A program made the position numbers and the translations under genes. Positions 17,663-27,421 of a stretch of 52,401 nucleotides of DNA are shown one piece after another. The DNA is taken from positions 1-52,401 of the forward strand of contig JAUSNA010000016.1 of assembly GCA_030645455.1 (NCBI GenBank), given 5' to 3'. This stretch comes from Candidatus Levyibacteriota bacterium. GTDB lineage: Bacteria; Patescibacteriota; Microgenomatia; Levybacterales; GWA1-39-11. Each line of letters begins with the position of its first letter. The stretch's first letter is position 1. A model generated the notes under the pieces. The model did not search any database. It was not told the DNA's origin and saw only the letters and a program-made list of their open reading frames with translations.

Positions 17663-20575
17663 TTATGGATTTACTTCCCGCCATTTTGTGTAAGTAGTCT
17701 TATAAAAATCTGTTAATTGTATAAGAAAGTCCGGCCTGGACACGACATACAGAGAAGGATAATTGAGATTTTCGATGCACAAACTTCTATCATTATGGAT
17801 AATTCCAGTACCCGAAGCCGCAAAAGGCTTAAGGCTATTTGCAACCAATGCTCCACCAATGTTGAGCCTTTTATCAGGATTTTCCCCGTCAGCGCATCCT
17901 CCACCATTGATATAAATACTTCCCTGGGCAGTGTAATACCCATCCAAATTGCTTGCCGTAGAAGTAACAACCGCAGCTCCAATTTCACCAACGATTGTTA
18001 TGTTCCTCTTTGCCGCAACAATAAATATACCCTGATTAATTGGTACAGAAATTGGTGTAGTAATTGTGACATTGCCATTAACCAAAATTACCACCCTTCT
18101 TCCATTCACATGATTATATGAATTTATGACAAGGTCTCCATTTGATTCGTATACACCGTTACCTACAATCTGATCTTGTTCAAGAATTCCAGGGACTAGA
18201 GGTGTTACCGTTACCCCATCCTGATAGGCCTTTGCCTTATAAAAGTCGTATGACATTCCACCATTTCTATTCACAGTATTTGAGTTAAATAAATACTCAT
18301 TGTTAACAACCCATTGCTTGATTGATGCAGATGCATCCCCACCACTACCTAAATCCACATTACTACTAGATGAATAAAATATCCCGGGAAAAGCTGACGC
18401 CTGAGGAGTATTCACGTTCTCACCCAAAGAGCCATATTTACCTGCAGGTATAGGATTTGTAAGATTGACAAATCTAACGTCTCCTAGATCTGTTTGGAAC
18501 CAGGGATCAATCGGCGCAATACAAAATACCGCTGTTTGACTTGTACTTCCTGTTGCAAATGACAATCTATTAGTTCCAATTGCCGACTCAACTGCAGGTG
18601 ATACATCGGTTCCGAGCACACTGTATCCGGCAGGAACCTGTAGAGTTAGTTGATAATTCCCTTGAGGAAGACATGTAAATGCAGTTGAACCTGATCCCCC
18701 ATTCGTCGTCTGATTTAGATTGACCGATCCACTATTGTTTATATTAAGAGTCGCCCCTGTGCCACCGATACCACTATAGGGATTGCCGCTTGAGGTATTG
18801 CACGCACCAACGCTTGTTACGCTTCTTACATGAGCTGTAACGCCTACTGTTGCCGGAACAGTAATTGATGTATTGTAGCTTGTAGTACCCCCCGCCCCTC
18901 CTACTGTTACTTGAGGCCTATAGGTAGTGAGTGTGCTTGGACAATTTGGAGCCGTCCAGTTGGTGGTGCTGCTAGTTGGAGTATCCGTCTGCACACCCAA
19001 TGTGGGTGGCGGATTATTTCCATTTATATCCGGGTTCCAACTAAATGGAGGAGGAGGAACTCCATTGTTGGGATTTTCGACATCTGTGCAAGATGTAACC
19101 GATAGCGTTGATGTCCCACCAGGACTTACAAAAGCAGGAATAGCCGAAAGTCCACCGGTGCACACGGGGAGGTTCTGCCTTATTCCAAAATTTATTGTTG
19201 GGCTAGAATTATTGAGCACTGTCGACTTTCCGGCGGGAGGATTTGTTAGGATATAACCAGAGGGGACAGTAAGTGTCACCGTATAACTACCATTTGCAAG
19301 AGCTCCAAATGAATAAGCACCAGTGCCACTTGAAGTAGTATTTGCACTTGCCGCACCACCAAGAACAATGGCTGCACCCCCATGTCCACTTTCTCCAATG
19401 TCTTTTGTGCCGTTTGAATTGGTATCGATAAATACAGCACCACTGATAGTATTTCCGGTCCACAATCCAAAATTAATGCCCGAATCGCCCTTTGAAGCAG
19501 TGCGTGAAGATGGAATTGAAATGTACCCGGTAAGTCCAATTGGAGACAACGTGTAACTTGTAGTTCCCCAAAGTACGGGCACCGAATAAGCACCTCCTCC
19601 ACCTGTTGTGACGACCTGCGTATCGAATGCTGAATTGGCATAAGACAAAATCAAAATGCCTGAGGCAGGCGAATCGCTTCCATTTTGAATACCGTCTCCA
19701 TTTAGGTCATAAAAAACCATTCCCGAAATATCAGTTGCAGGTGCAGGTCCGCCGCCAAATCCTCCTCCAGGGATACATGCCGCTGGCGGTCCACCATAGC
19801 AAATGTCTCCAGAGGCGCAACAAACTTGCCCAAACTCAACATATCCACACAGACTACATCCTCCGCCACCACCTGGTGGTGGAGGTGGTGGAGGCCCTCC
19901 GCCACCACCTGGAGAGGGAACAGGGCATATCCCCGACCCAGGTGCGCAATAAGTACAATCATTGCAGAAATTACCACTTACAGTACGCACATCATTGCAT
20001 GTGCCGCCTGCACCACAATACGTATCGGTACCCACACCACAACCGGTGCATGCCGTTCCCGAGCAGTATGAACCGGGAGTACAACTTCCTCCTGGGGGTG
20101 AGGTTGGTGAAGGAGAGCTACATGTTCCAGGCACTATCCCTCCGGTTGTGCAAGAGCTACCACTGCATACACCATAACACTCACAGGCATTTCCACTTCC
20201 ATCGGTACATGCTCGGTTAAAACAGTTTGAAGGCCCACATGATGATCCTCCTCCACTTGTGCATCCATCATACAAAAGACAACTCCCCCCGCCTCCACCA
20301 TAACCACATCCATACGCCCCACAGGAAGATATTCCTCCGCTGCCGGAACAAGATCTATCAAGTGCTCCAACCGGCGCCTGACACCTAGTTTCAGAAGCGC
20401 CACAACCAAGACTACCGCAAGGACATAAATTTCCACCGGAATCAAAACAACCAGTTACCGAATCACCGCAAGCAAATGTGCCGCTACAGCTCTGTGCTTG
20501 AACAGTGATAACTCTTACAAAGAAACCAGAGATAATTAAAGATAAAACAAGTAGCAGAAAAATAACTTTTCGCAT
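17663..20575 (-). CDS. Secreted Cys-rich surface protein with SdrD-B/Cna-B-like domains
   Basis: Signal peptide; about 36 Cys in the N-terminal ~280 aa; GMVFYDLNGDGIQN and GAVFIDTNSNGTKD repeats; beta-rich C-terminus. Confidence 0.75.
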   Translation of the reverse strand: MRKVIFLLLVLSLIISGFFVRVITVQAQSCSGTFACGDSVTGCFDSGGNLCPCGSLGCGASETRCQAPVGALDRSCSGSGGISSCGAYGCGYGGGGGSCLLYDGCTSGGGSSCGPSNCFNRACTDGSGNACECYGVCSGSSCTTGGIVPGTCSSPSPTSPPGGSCTPGSYCSGTACTGCGVGTDTYCGAGGTCNDVRTVSGNFCNDCTYCAPGSGICPVPSPGGGGGPPPPPPPGGGGGCSLCGYVEFGQVCCASGDICYGGPPAACIPGGGFGGGPAPATDISGMVFYDLNGDGIQNGSDSPASGILILSYANSAFDTQVVTTGGGGAYSVPVLWGTTSYTLSPIGLTGYISIPSSRTASKGDSGINFGLWTGNTISGAVFIDTNSNGTKDIGESGHGGAAIVLGGAASANTTSSGTGAYSFGALANGSYTVTLTVPSGYILTNPPAGKSTVLNNSSPTINFGIRQNLPVCTGGLSAIPAFVSPGGTSTLSVTSCTDVENPNNGVPPPPFSWNPDINGNNPPPTLGVQTDTPTSSTTNWTAPNCPSTLTTYRPQVTVGGAGGTTSYNTSITVPATVGVTAHVRSVTSVGACNTSSGNPYSGIGGTGATLNINNSGSVNLNQTTNGGSGSTAFTCLPQGNYQLTLQVPAGYSVLGTDVSPAVESAIGTNRLSFATGSTSQTAVFCIAPIDPWFQTDLGDVRFVNLTNPIPAGKYGSLGENVNTPQASAFPGIFYSSSSNVDLGSGGDASASIKQWVVNNEYLFNSNTVNRNGGMSYDFYKAKAYQDGVTVTPLVPGILEQDQIVGNGVYESNGDLVINSYNHVNGRRVVILVNGNVTITTPISVPINQGIFIVAAKRNITIVGEIGAAVVTSTASNLDGYYTAQGSIYINGGGCADGENPDKRLNIGGALVANSLKPFAASGTGIIHNDRSLCIENLNYPSLYVVSRPDFLIQLTDFYKTTYTKWREVNP

Positions 20576-20582
20576 AAATTAA

Positions 20583-20604
20583 ATAAGATATATAATTATC
20601 TTAT
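20583..20604. repeat. Perfect inverted repeat ATAAGATA-N6-TATCTTAT
   Basis: 8-bp arms directly upstream of the 970-aa gene. Confidence 0.6.
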
Positions 20605-20657
20605 GTCAAACAATACTCCAGCACAAGAAAATTACAAAAAAGCAAAATACAACTCAA

Positions 20658-21809
20658 TTATTTGACTCGCAATATGCTATTCCATCGAGTGGAGGATTTG
20701 GAAGGTATTAAGAATTTGTCAAACTCATAAACAATTGGCTGATTCTTTTTATATCCATCCAATGTTACTACCCTTGCATCCTGAGACTCTCTGTCACTCA
20801 ACAAAGCTAAGGCCCATTGGATATCATATGCTAAAGTAGATTCACTTTTTTTATATTCACTCTTATCATTTATATCAAATCCGTTATAGTCAAATATTTC
20901 GAGGTACAGCTCACCATTAATCAAACGGTGACCGTATTTATATCCCGCAAAGGGTGATAGTAAAGCCGTTGGGGATGATAAAAGTACAATATTGGTACGT
21001 TTTTTGGGATCAATAGTTATCTCTCCATAATCTAAAATGCTTTCCCCTTTGTATCCCTGAATTTTATATGTCATATCTTCACCATGGGCAACCTTTTCCT
21101 TAAACAGTTCGAAATCAATATCATTGCGACCATTAATGCCTTCAGTTTTCCAAGCCAAATAATGACCGTATAGAATACCTTGATTTAATTTTATTTCTGC
21201 ATCTGAATAATCTTTCTTATTCAAGTAGACTTCGTTAACCTTAATACCATCCTTTCGAACACCATCTTTACCCTGATTAGGATCATCAACAACACCAACT
21301 TCTTGCAATTGTTTTTGGATAGAAATTGTCGTGTTGCCAAAGTCCTGTATAAAACCTAATTCCAAGGGATATTTTTCAATCTTTTTTGATTCCACTGTAG
21401 GTGTTGCCTCAACTGTTGGATTATTTGTAGGTTCTAGTATTGGTGTTACATTTGCAGCTGCAACACCTTTAGGATCATCTTCTCCATCCGAATTAAGAAC
21501 TTGACTGGCCATAAAAGCACCTCCTCCTGCAATTCCTATTGCGGCAAGTCCGGCGGCAATTTTCCCCTTGATTCCTCCAAAAGGATTCTTATTGGGATTG
21601 TGCTCAATTGAAGGACCACGTCCCGGTGCAGGTGGAATAGTATTTGCCGGAACTTCACCAAAAGTCGCCTGCAAAATGTTGGGTTTATTACCAAATCCTA
21701 CCCCCTCAGCCGCAAAATTTAAAGGCTGAGAGCCAAACTCCTGAGCCTGGGGTAAAATCTGTTCTGGTGGTTGCGAACCGTTTTCGGCACTCATGCTGTT
21801 TTCAGCCAT
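20658..21809 (-). CDS. Hypothetical single-pass membrane protein (383 aa)
   Basis: Pro/Gln-rich N-terminus, IAAGLAAIGIAGGGAFMA TM, Thr/Pro linker, folded C-terminal domain. Confidence 0.6.
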   Translation of the reverse strand: MAENSMSAENGSQPPEQILPQAQEFGSQPLNFAAEGVGFGNKPNILQATFGEVPANTIPPAPGRGPSIEHNPNKNPFGGIKGKIAAGLAAIGIAGGGAFMASQVLNSDGEDDPKGVAAANVTPILEPTNNPTVEATPTVESKKIEKYPLELGFIQDFGNTTISIQKQLQEVGVVDDPNQGKDGVRKDGIKVNEVYLNKKDYSDAEIKLNQGILYGHYLAWKTEGINGRNDIDFELFKEKVAHGEDMTYKIQGYKGESILDYGEITIDPKKRTNIVLLSSPTALLSPFAGYKYGHRLINGELYLEIFDYNGFDINDKSEYKKSESTLAYDIQWALALLSDRESQDARVVTLDGYKKNQPIVYEFDKFLIPSKSSTRWNSILRVK

Positions 21810-21844
21810 ATTATACCCCTATTTGCTATAGGGCATCAAGTTAT

Positions 21845-22624
21845 CTACTCATCATTAGTAGTCTCTTTGATTTCGATTGAGTTTATAGTGTAGTCATCTA
21901 TTTTTTTAAGCAAGGAAATGAGCTCATTTTCCTTATCAGGATTCATCTTTCCCCCTATTGGATTATAAGACATGCGGAATGTTGTCGTCATAAGATTTTG
22001 CAGAAAAAAATCTTCAGAAGAGGTATTTTTATTTGAATAAGCCTCGTCTGAAAGAAAAATATAAAGGTGAAAAGTGTTGCCATCAAAAGATAATCCGCTG
22101 GACGAAACCGGAATTTTTTTGAGCAAAAAATACTTATTATTTGGCTGCTCTTGATCCGTCAGATGAATTACTAATTTTTTAAGAACCTGAGTATATTTCC
22201 CAGGTTCTAGGTAATACTTCCTCCCAAAAACTCCAAATTGATTAGCAAATTGAGTCAAGACTTTTTTATCTCTAATTGATATCTTTACCAATGGTACATC
22301 TGAAACTACCTCAATTTGTGGAATCACACTCGCATCAACCAAATACAGGTCAGCATCAAGAGCTTTCTCGATCTTTTTTACATTACTTGGCGTTAATTGA
22401 CTTACTGGTTTTTGTTGATATCTAGTCGGTAGCCATCCAAAAAAGCCGGGAAATATTTTTTCCAAAGAAACAATGTTCAGATAATTAAACGCAACGATTA
22501 TTCCAGCAACGAGTACAATCAATCCAATAATTTCTACCGAAAGAATTTTTAAAGCATTTTTTTGCTGCTTTTCTTGTGAAGTATATGAAAATCCCTCATC
22601 CTTTTTATTATTTGCTTGCAACAT
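21845..22624 (-). CDS. Hypothetical membrane-anchored protein (259 aa)
   Basis: One TM near N-terminus followed by extracytoplasmic domain. Confidence 0.6.
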   Translation of the reverse strand: MLQANNKKDEGFSYTSQEKQQKNALKILSVEIIGLIVLVAGIIVAFNYLNIVSLEKIFPGFFGWLPTRYQQKPVSQLTPSNVKKIEKALDADLYLVDASVIPQIEVVSDVPLVKISIRDKKVLTQFANQFGVFGRKYYLEPGKYTQVLKKLVIHLTDQEQPNNKYFLLKKIPVSSSGLSFDGNTFHLYIFLSDEAYSNKNTSSEDFFLQNLMTTTFRMSYNPIGGKMNPDKENELISLLKKIDDYTINSIEIKETTNDE

Positions 22625-22625
22625 A

Positions 22626-23165
22626 CTAGTTCTTTTGTTCTAAGCCAAGAAATATTTTTCCTTGTATAAGAATTTTTCTGCTTAATTCTGGTGAGCGCTC
22701 TTTTGCCAATGAAGGTAAATTTGAAAATATTATATCCTGTAATGACTCTTCCCTTAATTTTCTCCCAGATTTTGTATTATCTTCCAAATAAAAATATGGA
22801 ATATTAAATTCTAATGTATATGCTGAATTATTCTTACGGTCAGTCACATCAAAATATGTCACTTTATTTTTTGGATCTTCAGTAACAACCATCCTATTAA
22901 CAATTATCTTTACCCTTTTGTTATTTATTGCGTCAAACAAACGGAAGTCCTCTTTCAAAACCTTTAGCAGGGCATCCTTATCTGTTATTGTAATGTCATA
23001 GTCTTTTGACTCAATTACAAATGAATAATCTTGCGTCTTTTCCTCTTCATTATTAACAACCGCACTCTTTTCACGAGTAGATGTAATAGATTTTCCCGCA
23101 ACAATTAGAACAAAAGAAATCAAAGCAATCGATAAAATAATGATACCTAGCCTCTTCTTGTTCAT
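22626..23165 (-). CDS. Hypothetical membrane-anchored protein (179 aa)
   Basis: N-terminal TM; 1-nt gap to the following gene. Confidence 0.6.
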   Translation of the reverse strand: MNKKRLGIIILSIALISFVLIVAGKSITSTREKSAVVNNEEEKTQDYSFVIESKDYDITITDKDALLKVLKEDFRLFDAINNKRVKIIVNRMVVTEDPKNKVTYFDVTDRKNNSAYTLEFNIPYFYLEDNTKSGRKLREESLQDIIFSNLPSLAKERSPELSRKILIQGKIFLGLEQKN

Positions 23166-23281
23166 ACTTTTTTAGATTAAATGAAATCTATGTAGACCTT
23201 AACTTAGATAATGAGCTTATTATAACTATATGCAACGGGTGGAAGTTTTGCAAACAAAAATTAGAAATAAAAGATAGTACA

Positions 23282-24742
23282 CTATACGAGTTTTTGTGCA
23301 AGAAAATTACGAAGTTCGGAAATTTTTATCCGTTGCTGCTCCATAGTGTCACGATCCCTAACGGTGACAGCATCGTCTTCCAACGTATCAAAATCAACAG
23401 TTATACAGTACGGTGTTCCTATTTCGTCTTGTGCAAGATATCTTTTTCCGATATTTCCCCTAGCATCGAAATTTATATAATAATTTTGAGAAAGATCTTT
23501 GTAAATTTCGCGCGCCTTTTGCATAAGCTCGGGCTTGTTGGCAAGAAGCGGAAAAACAGCTGCCTTGAATGGTGCAATCTTTGGCGAAAGCTTAAGAACG
23601 GTTCTTCCTTCTTCCTCGACATATGCATCAGACAAAGCCATTAGAAATATTCTATTGATACCAACAGCGGGTTCTATGACGTGAGGGAGCACTTTTTTCC
23701 CCGTTTGACTGTCCACAACTTTTAAGTCTTTACTTGCCCCCTTCTCATGCTGAGAAAGATCATAGTCGGTCCTATAAGCAAGTCCCCATAACTCCTTGAA
23801 TCCAAATGGAAATCTATACTCCAGATCCTCCGTTCTCTTGCTGTAAAATGATCGCTCTTCATCGCTGTGAGTTCTCCATCGTAAATTCTCGTCCTTAATA
23901 CCGATTGTCTTTGTGACAAATTCCCACATGTCCTTTTTCCACGTCTCGTATAACTCTTCCCAGTCAGATTCTTCAGGATCAAAGAAAAATTCTATTTCTC
24001 CCTGCTCAAATTCCAAAGTCCTAAAAACAGAATTTCCCGGAGTAATTTCATTCCGAAAACTTTTCCCCAGCTGCGCAATTCCAAAGGGAAGCTTGACTCT
24101 ATTGGATTCCAAAACATTTTTAAAATTAACAAACATTCCCTGCGCTGTCTCTCCCCGAAGGTACGCAAGGCTTTGGTCGCCCTCTACAATTCCCATATGT
24201 ACGGGGAATAGAAGGTTAAATTTTCTAACCGCAGTCCATTTGTCTCCCTTATTTTCACTGCAATTAGGGCAACCTATTTTGAAAACATTTATAAATTCGT
24301 CCATTTTTTCTTCACTCCACCCCTCAACTTTTGCAGTTTTTAAAGCCATCAAAAGCTCTTCACTTGAGATTTTCTCGGTTTTTGGGGGGTTTTCTCGTAG
24401 CTCTGCTTGAAGTGTTTCTATAAAGTCTTCCAGTAGGTGATCGGCTCGCATGCGGAGTTTGCAGTTGCGACAATCAACCAACGCGTCAGCAAACCCACCA
24501 ACGTGACCAGATGCTTTCCAAATCTCCTGGTGTGAAATTAAGGAAGCTTCAAGTCCCACGATATCTTCTCGTCTGTGAACAAACGCCTCCCACCATAAAT
24601 TCTTGATATTTCTCAAAAGTTCAGCGCCAACAGGTCCGTAATCATAAGTATTCGCAACTCCACCGTAAAGTTCGGACCCGGGATAGATAAATCCGCGTCT
24701 TTTGGCGAGTGCTACAATTTTTGCAAGTGAGATGTTTTCCAT
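23282..24742 (-). CDS. glyQS: Glycyl-tRNA synthetase, single-chain class II type
   Basis: RRGFIYPGSELYGGVANTYDYGPVG, FRNEITPGNSVFRTLEFEQGEIEFF, HVIEPAVGINRIF. Confidence 0.96.
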   Translation of the reverse strand: MENISLAKIVALAKRRGFIYPGSELYGGVANTYDYGPVGAELLRNIKNLWWEAFVHRREDIVGLEASLISHQEIWKASGHVGGFADALVDCRNCKLRMRADHLLEDFIETLQAELRENPPKTEKISSEELLMALKTAKVEGWSEEKMDEFINVFKIGCPNCSENKGDKWTAVRKFNLLFPVHMGIVEGDQSLAYLRGETAQGMFVNFKNVLESNRVKLPFGIAQLGKSFRNEITPGNSVFRTLEFEQGEIEFFFDPEESDWEELYETWKKDMWEFVTKTIGIKDENLRWRTHSDEERSFYSKRTEDLEYRFPFGFKELWGLAYRTDYDLSQHEKGASKDLKVVDSQTGKKVLPHVIEPAVGINRIFLMALSDAYVEEEGRTVLKLSPKIAPFKAAVFPLLANKPELMQKAREIYKDLSQNYYINFDARGNIGKRYLAQDEIGTPYCITVDFDTLEDDAVTVRDRDTMEQQRIKISELRNFLAQKLV

Positions 24743-24750
24743 TTGAGGCT

Positions 24751-24780
24751 AGTATATACTTTTCTTGCTGTAAATTGCAA
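24751..24780 (-). promoter_or_regulatory. glyQS promoter, leaderless geometry
   Basis: TTGCAA-N18-TATACT-N8-ATG on minus strand. Confidence 0.55.
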
Positions 24781-24841
24781 CCGCAAAGTTATAATTTCAG
24801 CTTATGAAAAAGCAAAACAGTCGGGCAAGGACAAATCTTTT

Positions 24842-25375
24842 TTAACTAAGATTTCCAATTACTCTCGACTTAAGTTTTCTCTCAATAAGACTTTCAATAT
24901 AACTTCTTGATTCGATTTCTGTAGCAAATTTATTCTCCACATCCCAATAGCCCAAATGCGTCAATGTTTTCATTTCAAATCCTAATAACGCTTCTTCGCT
25001 GTGTTCTCCTTTACTCAAAAATTCAAACACATGGGTAAATAGTTCTTTATTTACTTGTCCAAAAGGACATAAATTATCAACGAGTTCACAAACAAGAAAT
25101 GCAATTTCGCATTGCTTGAGCGTGTTTTTTCTTTCCTCAAAGGAATTGACCAGTTCTATTTCCGTCAAAATAAAATTCTTGGACGTTTTAAGCGAATGAA
25201 ATCTAATAAGATTTAGAAGCTCAATATGAGAAGAACGCCGGCTTGTGATTTTTCTAACACCTTTTGCCAGCACCTCAACTTTGCCGTAATTTTTCGTAAA
25301 AAGTGTAACAAACCGATCCGCTTCTCCCAAATTAACCCGCTTGACCACAAAACCTATGTCGTTGAGATATGTCAT
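24842..25375 (-). CDS. recO: DNA repair protein RecO (short form)
   Basis: GFVVKRVNLGEADRFVTLFTKNYGKVEVLAKGVRK OB-fold N-terminus. Confidence 0.85.
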   Translation of the reverse strand: MTYLNDIGFVVKRVNLGEADRFVTLFTKNYGKVEVLAKGVRKITSRRSSHIELLNLIRFHSLKTSKNFILTEIELVNSFEERKNTLKQCEIAFLVCELVDNLCPFGQVNKELFTHVFEFLSKGEHSEEALLGFEMKTLTHLGYWDVENKFATEIESRSYIESLIERKLKSRVIGNLS

Positions 25376-25383
25376 GAAAGAGA

Positions 25384-27345
25384 CTAAAAACCACTTAACT
25401 TGAGTTGCATGTCAGACCGCAAATCGAATTCCTGTACTTTTTTGCCATTGACGGTAATAACCGTCGGCATACTATCCACTCCCGGTTGTTTTTGAATATA
25501 AAGAGGCAGTTCCTTTTCTGTAACTTTGAACGGGAGAGAGTACTCGTATGTCATCGTAGCTTTTCCCTGAGGGTTAACAGTAAAGAATGCATCAAACACA
25601 GTCTTTCCAAGATCCTCAAATGTTTCTACCTTTACCTGTGAACCCTTTGAGCTATCCAAAACGCTTCCCTTTGGAACCAACATCCTCTGGTAATTTCGAA
25701 GCGTCGCGTTAAGACACAGGCCTCCTCTTTCCAAATTACAGTCGGAGTGGGGTTTTGGATTTTTGTATTCAATCGTAACTTTCTTCTTTATTTCTCCGTT
25801 TTTCCCGACAGAATAGTCGATAGCAAGTGTCTTGTCCACAAATAGATTGGACTTTTGACCGCCGAAGTTAGCATCATTGATGTATTGATAATCACCGGTA
25901 AATTCTCTGACTTTTCCTGCCCAATTAAGAGCCTCTATGCCATTTTGGGCATCTTTATCGTAAAGATAAAATAGTATATTTTTTTCGTTGGCATCAACAA
26001 TGAATTGCTGGAAGAGCTGACCCCAATAAAGCTTGGGTGAGGACTTAAGCGCCTTATCAAGGGTCGCGAGCATCAAATCTCCAACCAGACCTTTTCTATT
26101 TGTTTTTACATAATTCACAGGACGGGAAATTTCATCCTCCAACGTATAAACAACTTGCGGACAGTCACAACGGGGGTCATTATCGGCTGTGAATTTCAAA
26201 CCCGAGGCTTCAACCTCACCAAGAATTCTTATGATATTTACAAAAAAGTGAGTATTAATTGCAATTATTCCATCAACCTCATTCTTCTGGCTTGAAAGTT
26301 CATACAATTCATTAAAACTCTTCATAGACTCAACAAAATCCGGAGACAAATTACTATCTCTGATAAAAGCTTGCTTTACGCTTGGAAAGTATTTGCGGAT
26401 AATGGGGGACGGTGCTGGATGAGAAGAAATACTATTATCCAAGTTATAAATATCGGAAGAACTATCCACCTTAATATCCCCTTCCTCAACGCGGAAAATC
26501 GCATAGTACGTCAAAAATCCTCCGGTCGGACGCAATTCCGCATCATTCTGGAAAAGCAGAAGATACTTCTTTCCTTCTTTTTCACCAAGAAGTGTAGGTA
26601 GCGCTTTGATAAGCGGCTTACCTTGTCCTACAGCAACTACAGCACCATCGGTAATATTTTGAAGCTGTGTAAGCTGTTCTCTGACCGCTTTTAACTTACC
26701 GATTGCAGGGTAATGCCCAGGGTTCACCTGGTCTATTTCACCCTTCGCCTGAATCAATTCCTTCTCGATCTTATCTATTTGCGGTACAACTTTACCCATC
26801 GTCTTGACTGCAGTTCTGATCCTGTCCTGTGCGGTTCCACCTGTAAATGTTCCCTTTCCTTTGAGTCCCAATACATCTACGTATGGTATCAATGCGTCAG
26901 CCGTAATAATTCCGGCATTTACCCCGAATGATGATGCTTTTACCATGTGATCGGCATCATTATAATATCCTGAGATAAGAGGGACAAACTTTAAGAAGGA
27001 CAATCCGGTCATTTCTTTTTTAAGTCCTGTTATTTCAGTTTGGGTTTTGGCCAGTTCTTCTCGGGCAAGTGCTATGTCTTGTTGCTTGAGCTGAGTAAAT
27101 GCAATACTCGCCTGCGCTTTTACTTTCATTGCCTGCTTGTAAACGGCAAAGGCTCGAAATCCAACAAATAGAGTAACTAAAAGTATAACGACAAGAGCTA
27201 TTCCTCCATAAGTCAGTACTTTTTTATTCTTAAAATTTATACGGAACTTTCTTTTTTTTCTAGCATTTCTACTTTCCATAGGACTTGGTGTTATTGTGTC
27301 TTCAGTGCTTGTTAGATCAATTTTTTGGAATCCTTTTTCTTCCAT
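25384..27345 (-). CDS. DUF4012-like membrane-anchored protein
   Basis: KKYLLLFQNDAELRPTGGFLTYYAIFRVEEGDI motif, N-terminal TM. Confidence 0.8.
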   Translation of the reverse strand: MEEKGFQKIDLTSTEDTITPSPMESRNARKKRKFRINFKNKKVLTYGGIALVVILLVTLFVGFRAFAVYKQAMKVKAQASIAFTQLKQQDIALAREELAKTQTEITGLKKEMTGLSFLKFVPLISGYYNDADHMVKASSFGVNAGIITADALIPYVDVLGLKGKGTFTGGTAQDRIRTAVKTMGKVVPQIDKIEKELIQAKGEIDQVNPGHYPAIGKLKAVREQLTQLQNITDGAVVAVGQGKPLIKALPTLLGEKEGKKYLLLFQNDAELRPTGGFLTYYAIFRVEEGDIKVDSSSDIYNLDNSISSHPAPSPIIRKYFPSVKQAFIRDSNLSPDFVESMKSFNELYELSSQKNEVDGIIAINTHFFVNIIRILGEVEASGLKFTADNDPRCDCPQVVYTLEDEISRPVNYVKTNRKGLVGDLMLATLDKALKSSPKLYWGQLFQQFIVDANEKNILFYLYDKDAQNGIEALNWAGKVREFTGDYQYINDANFGGQKSNLFVDKTLAIDYSVGKNGEIKKKVTIEYKNPKPHSDCNLERGGLCLNATLRNYQRMLVPKGSVLDSSKGSQVKVETFEDLGKTVFDAFFTVNPQGKATMTYEYSLPFKVTEKELPLYIQKQPGVDSMPTVITVNGKKVQEFDLRSDMQLKLSGF

Positions 27346-27421
27346 AGGCGGAGTTCAATAGTATATTTAACCACATTTGAAAGTTTTATTGCAACTTTTG
27401 AGCCTTTATCGCAAACCACTT

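Noticed and set aside
19627-20220. 197-aa + strand ORF and neighbours (19826..20071, 19962..20177)
   Set aside because: Antisense to the Gly/Cys/Pro-rich 970-aa coding region; long frames are a by-product of its biased codons.
23913-24410. 165-aa + strand ORF antisense to glyQS
   Set aside because: Fully within glyQS; no recognisable domain.
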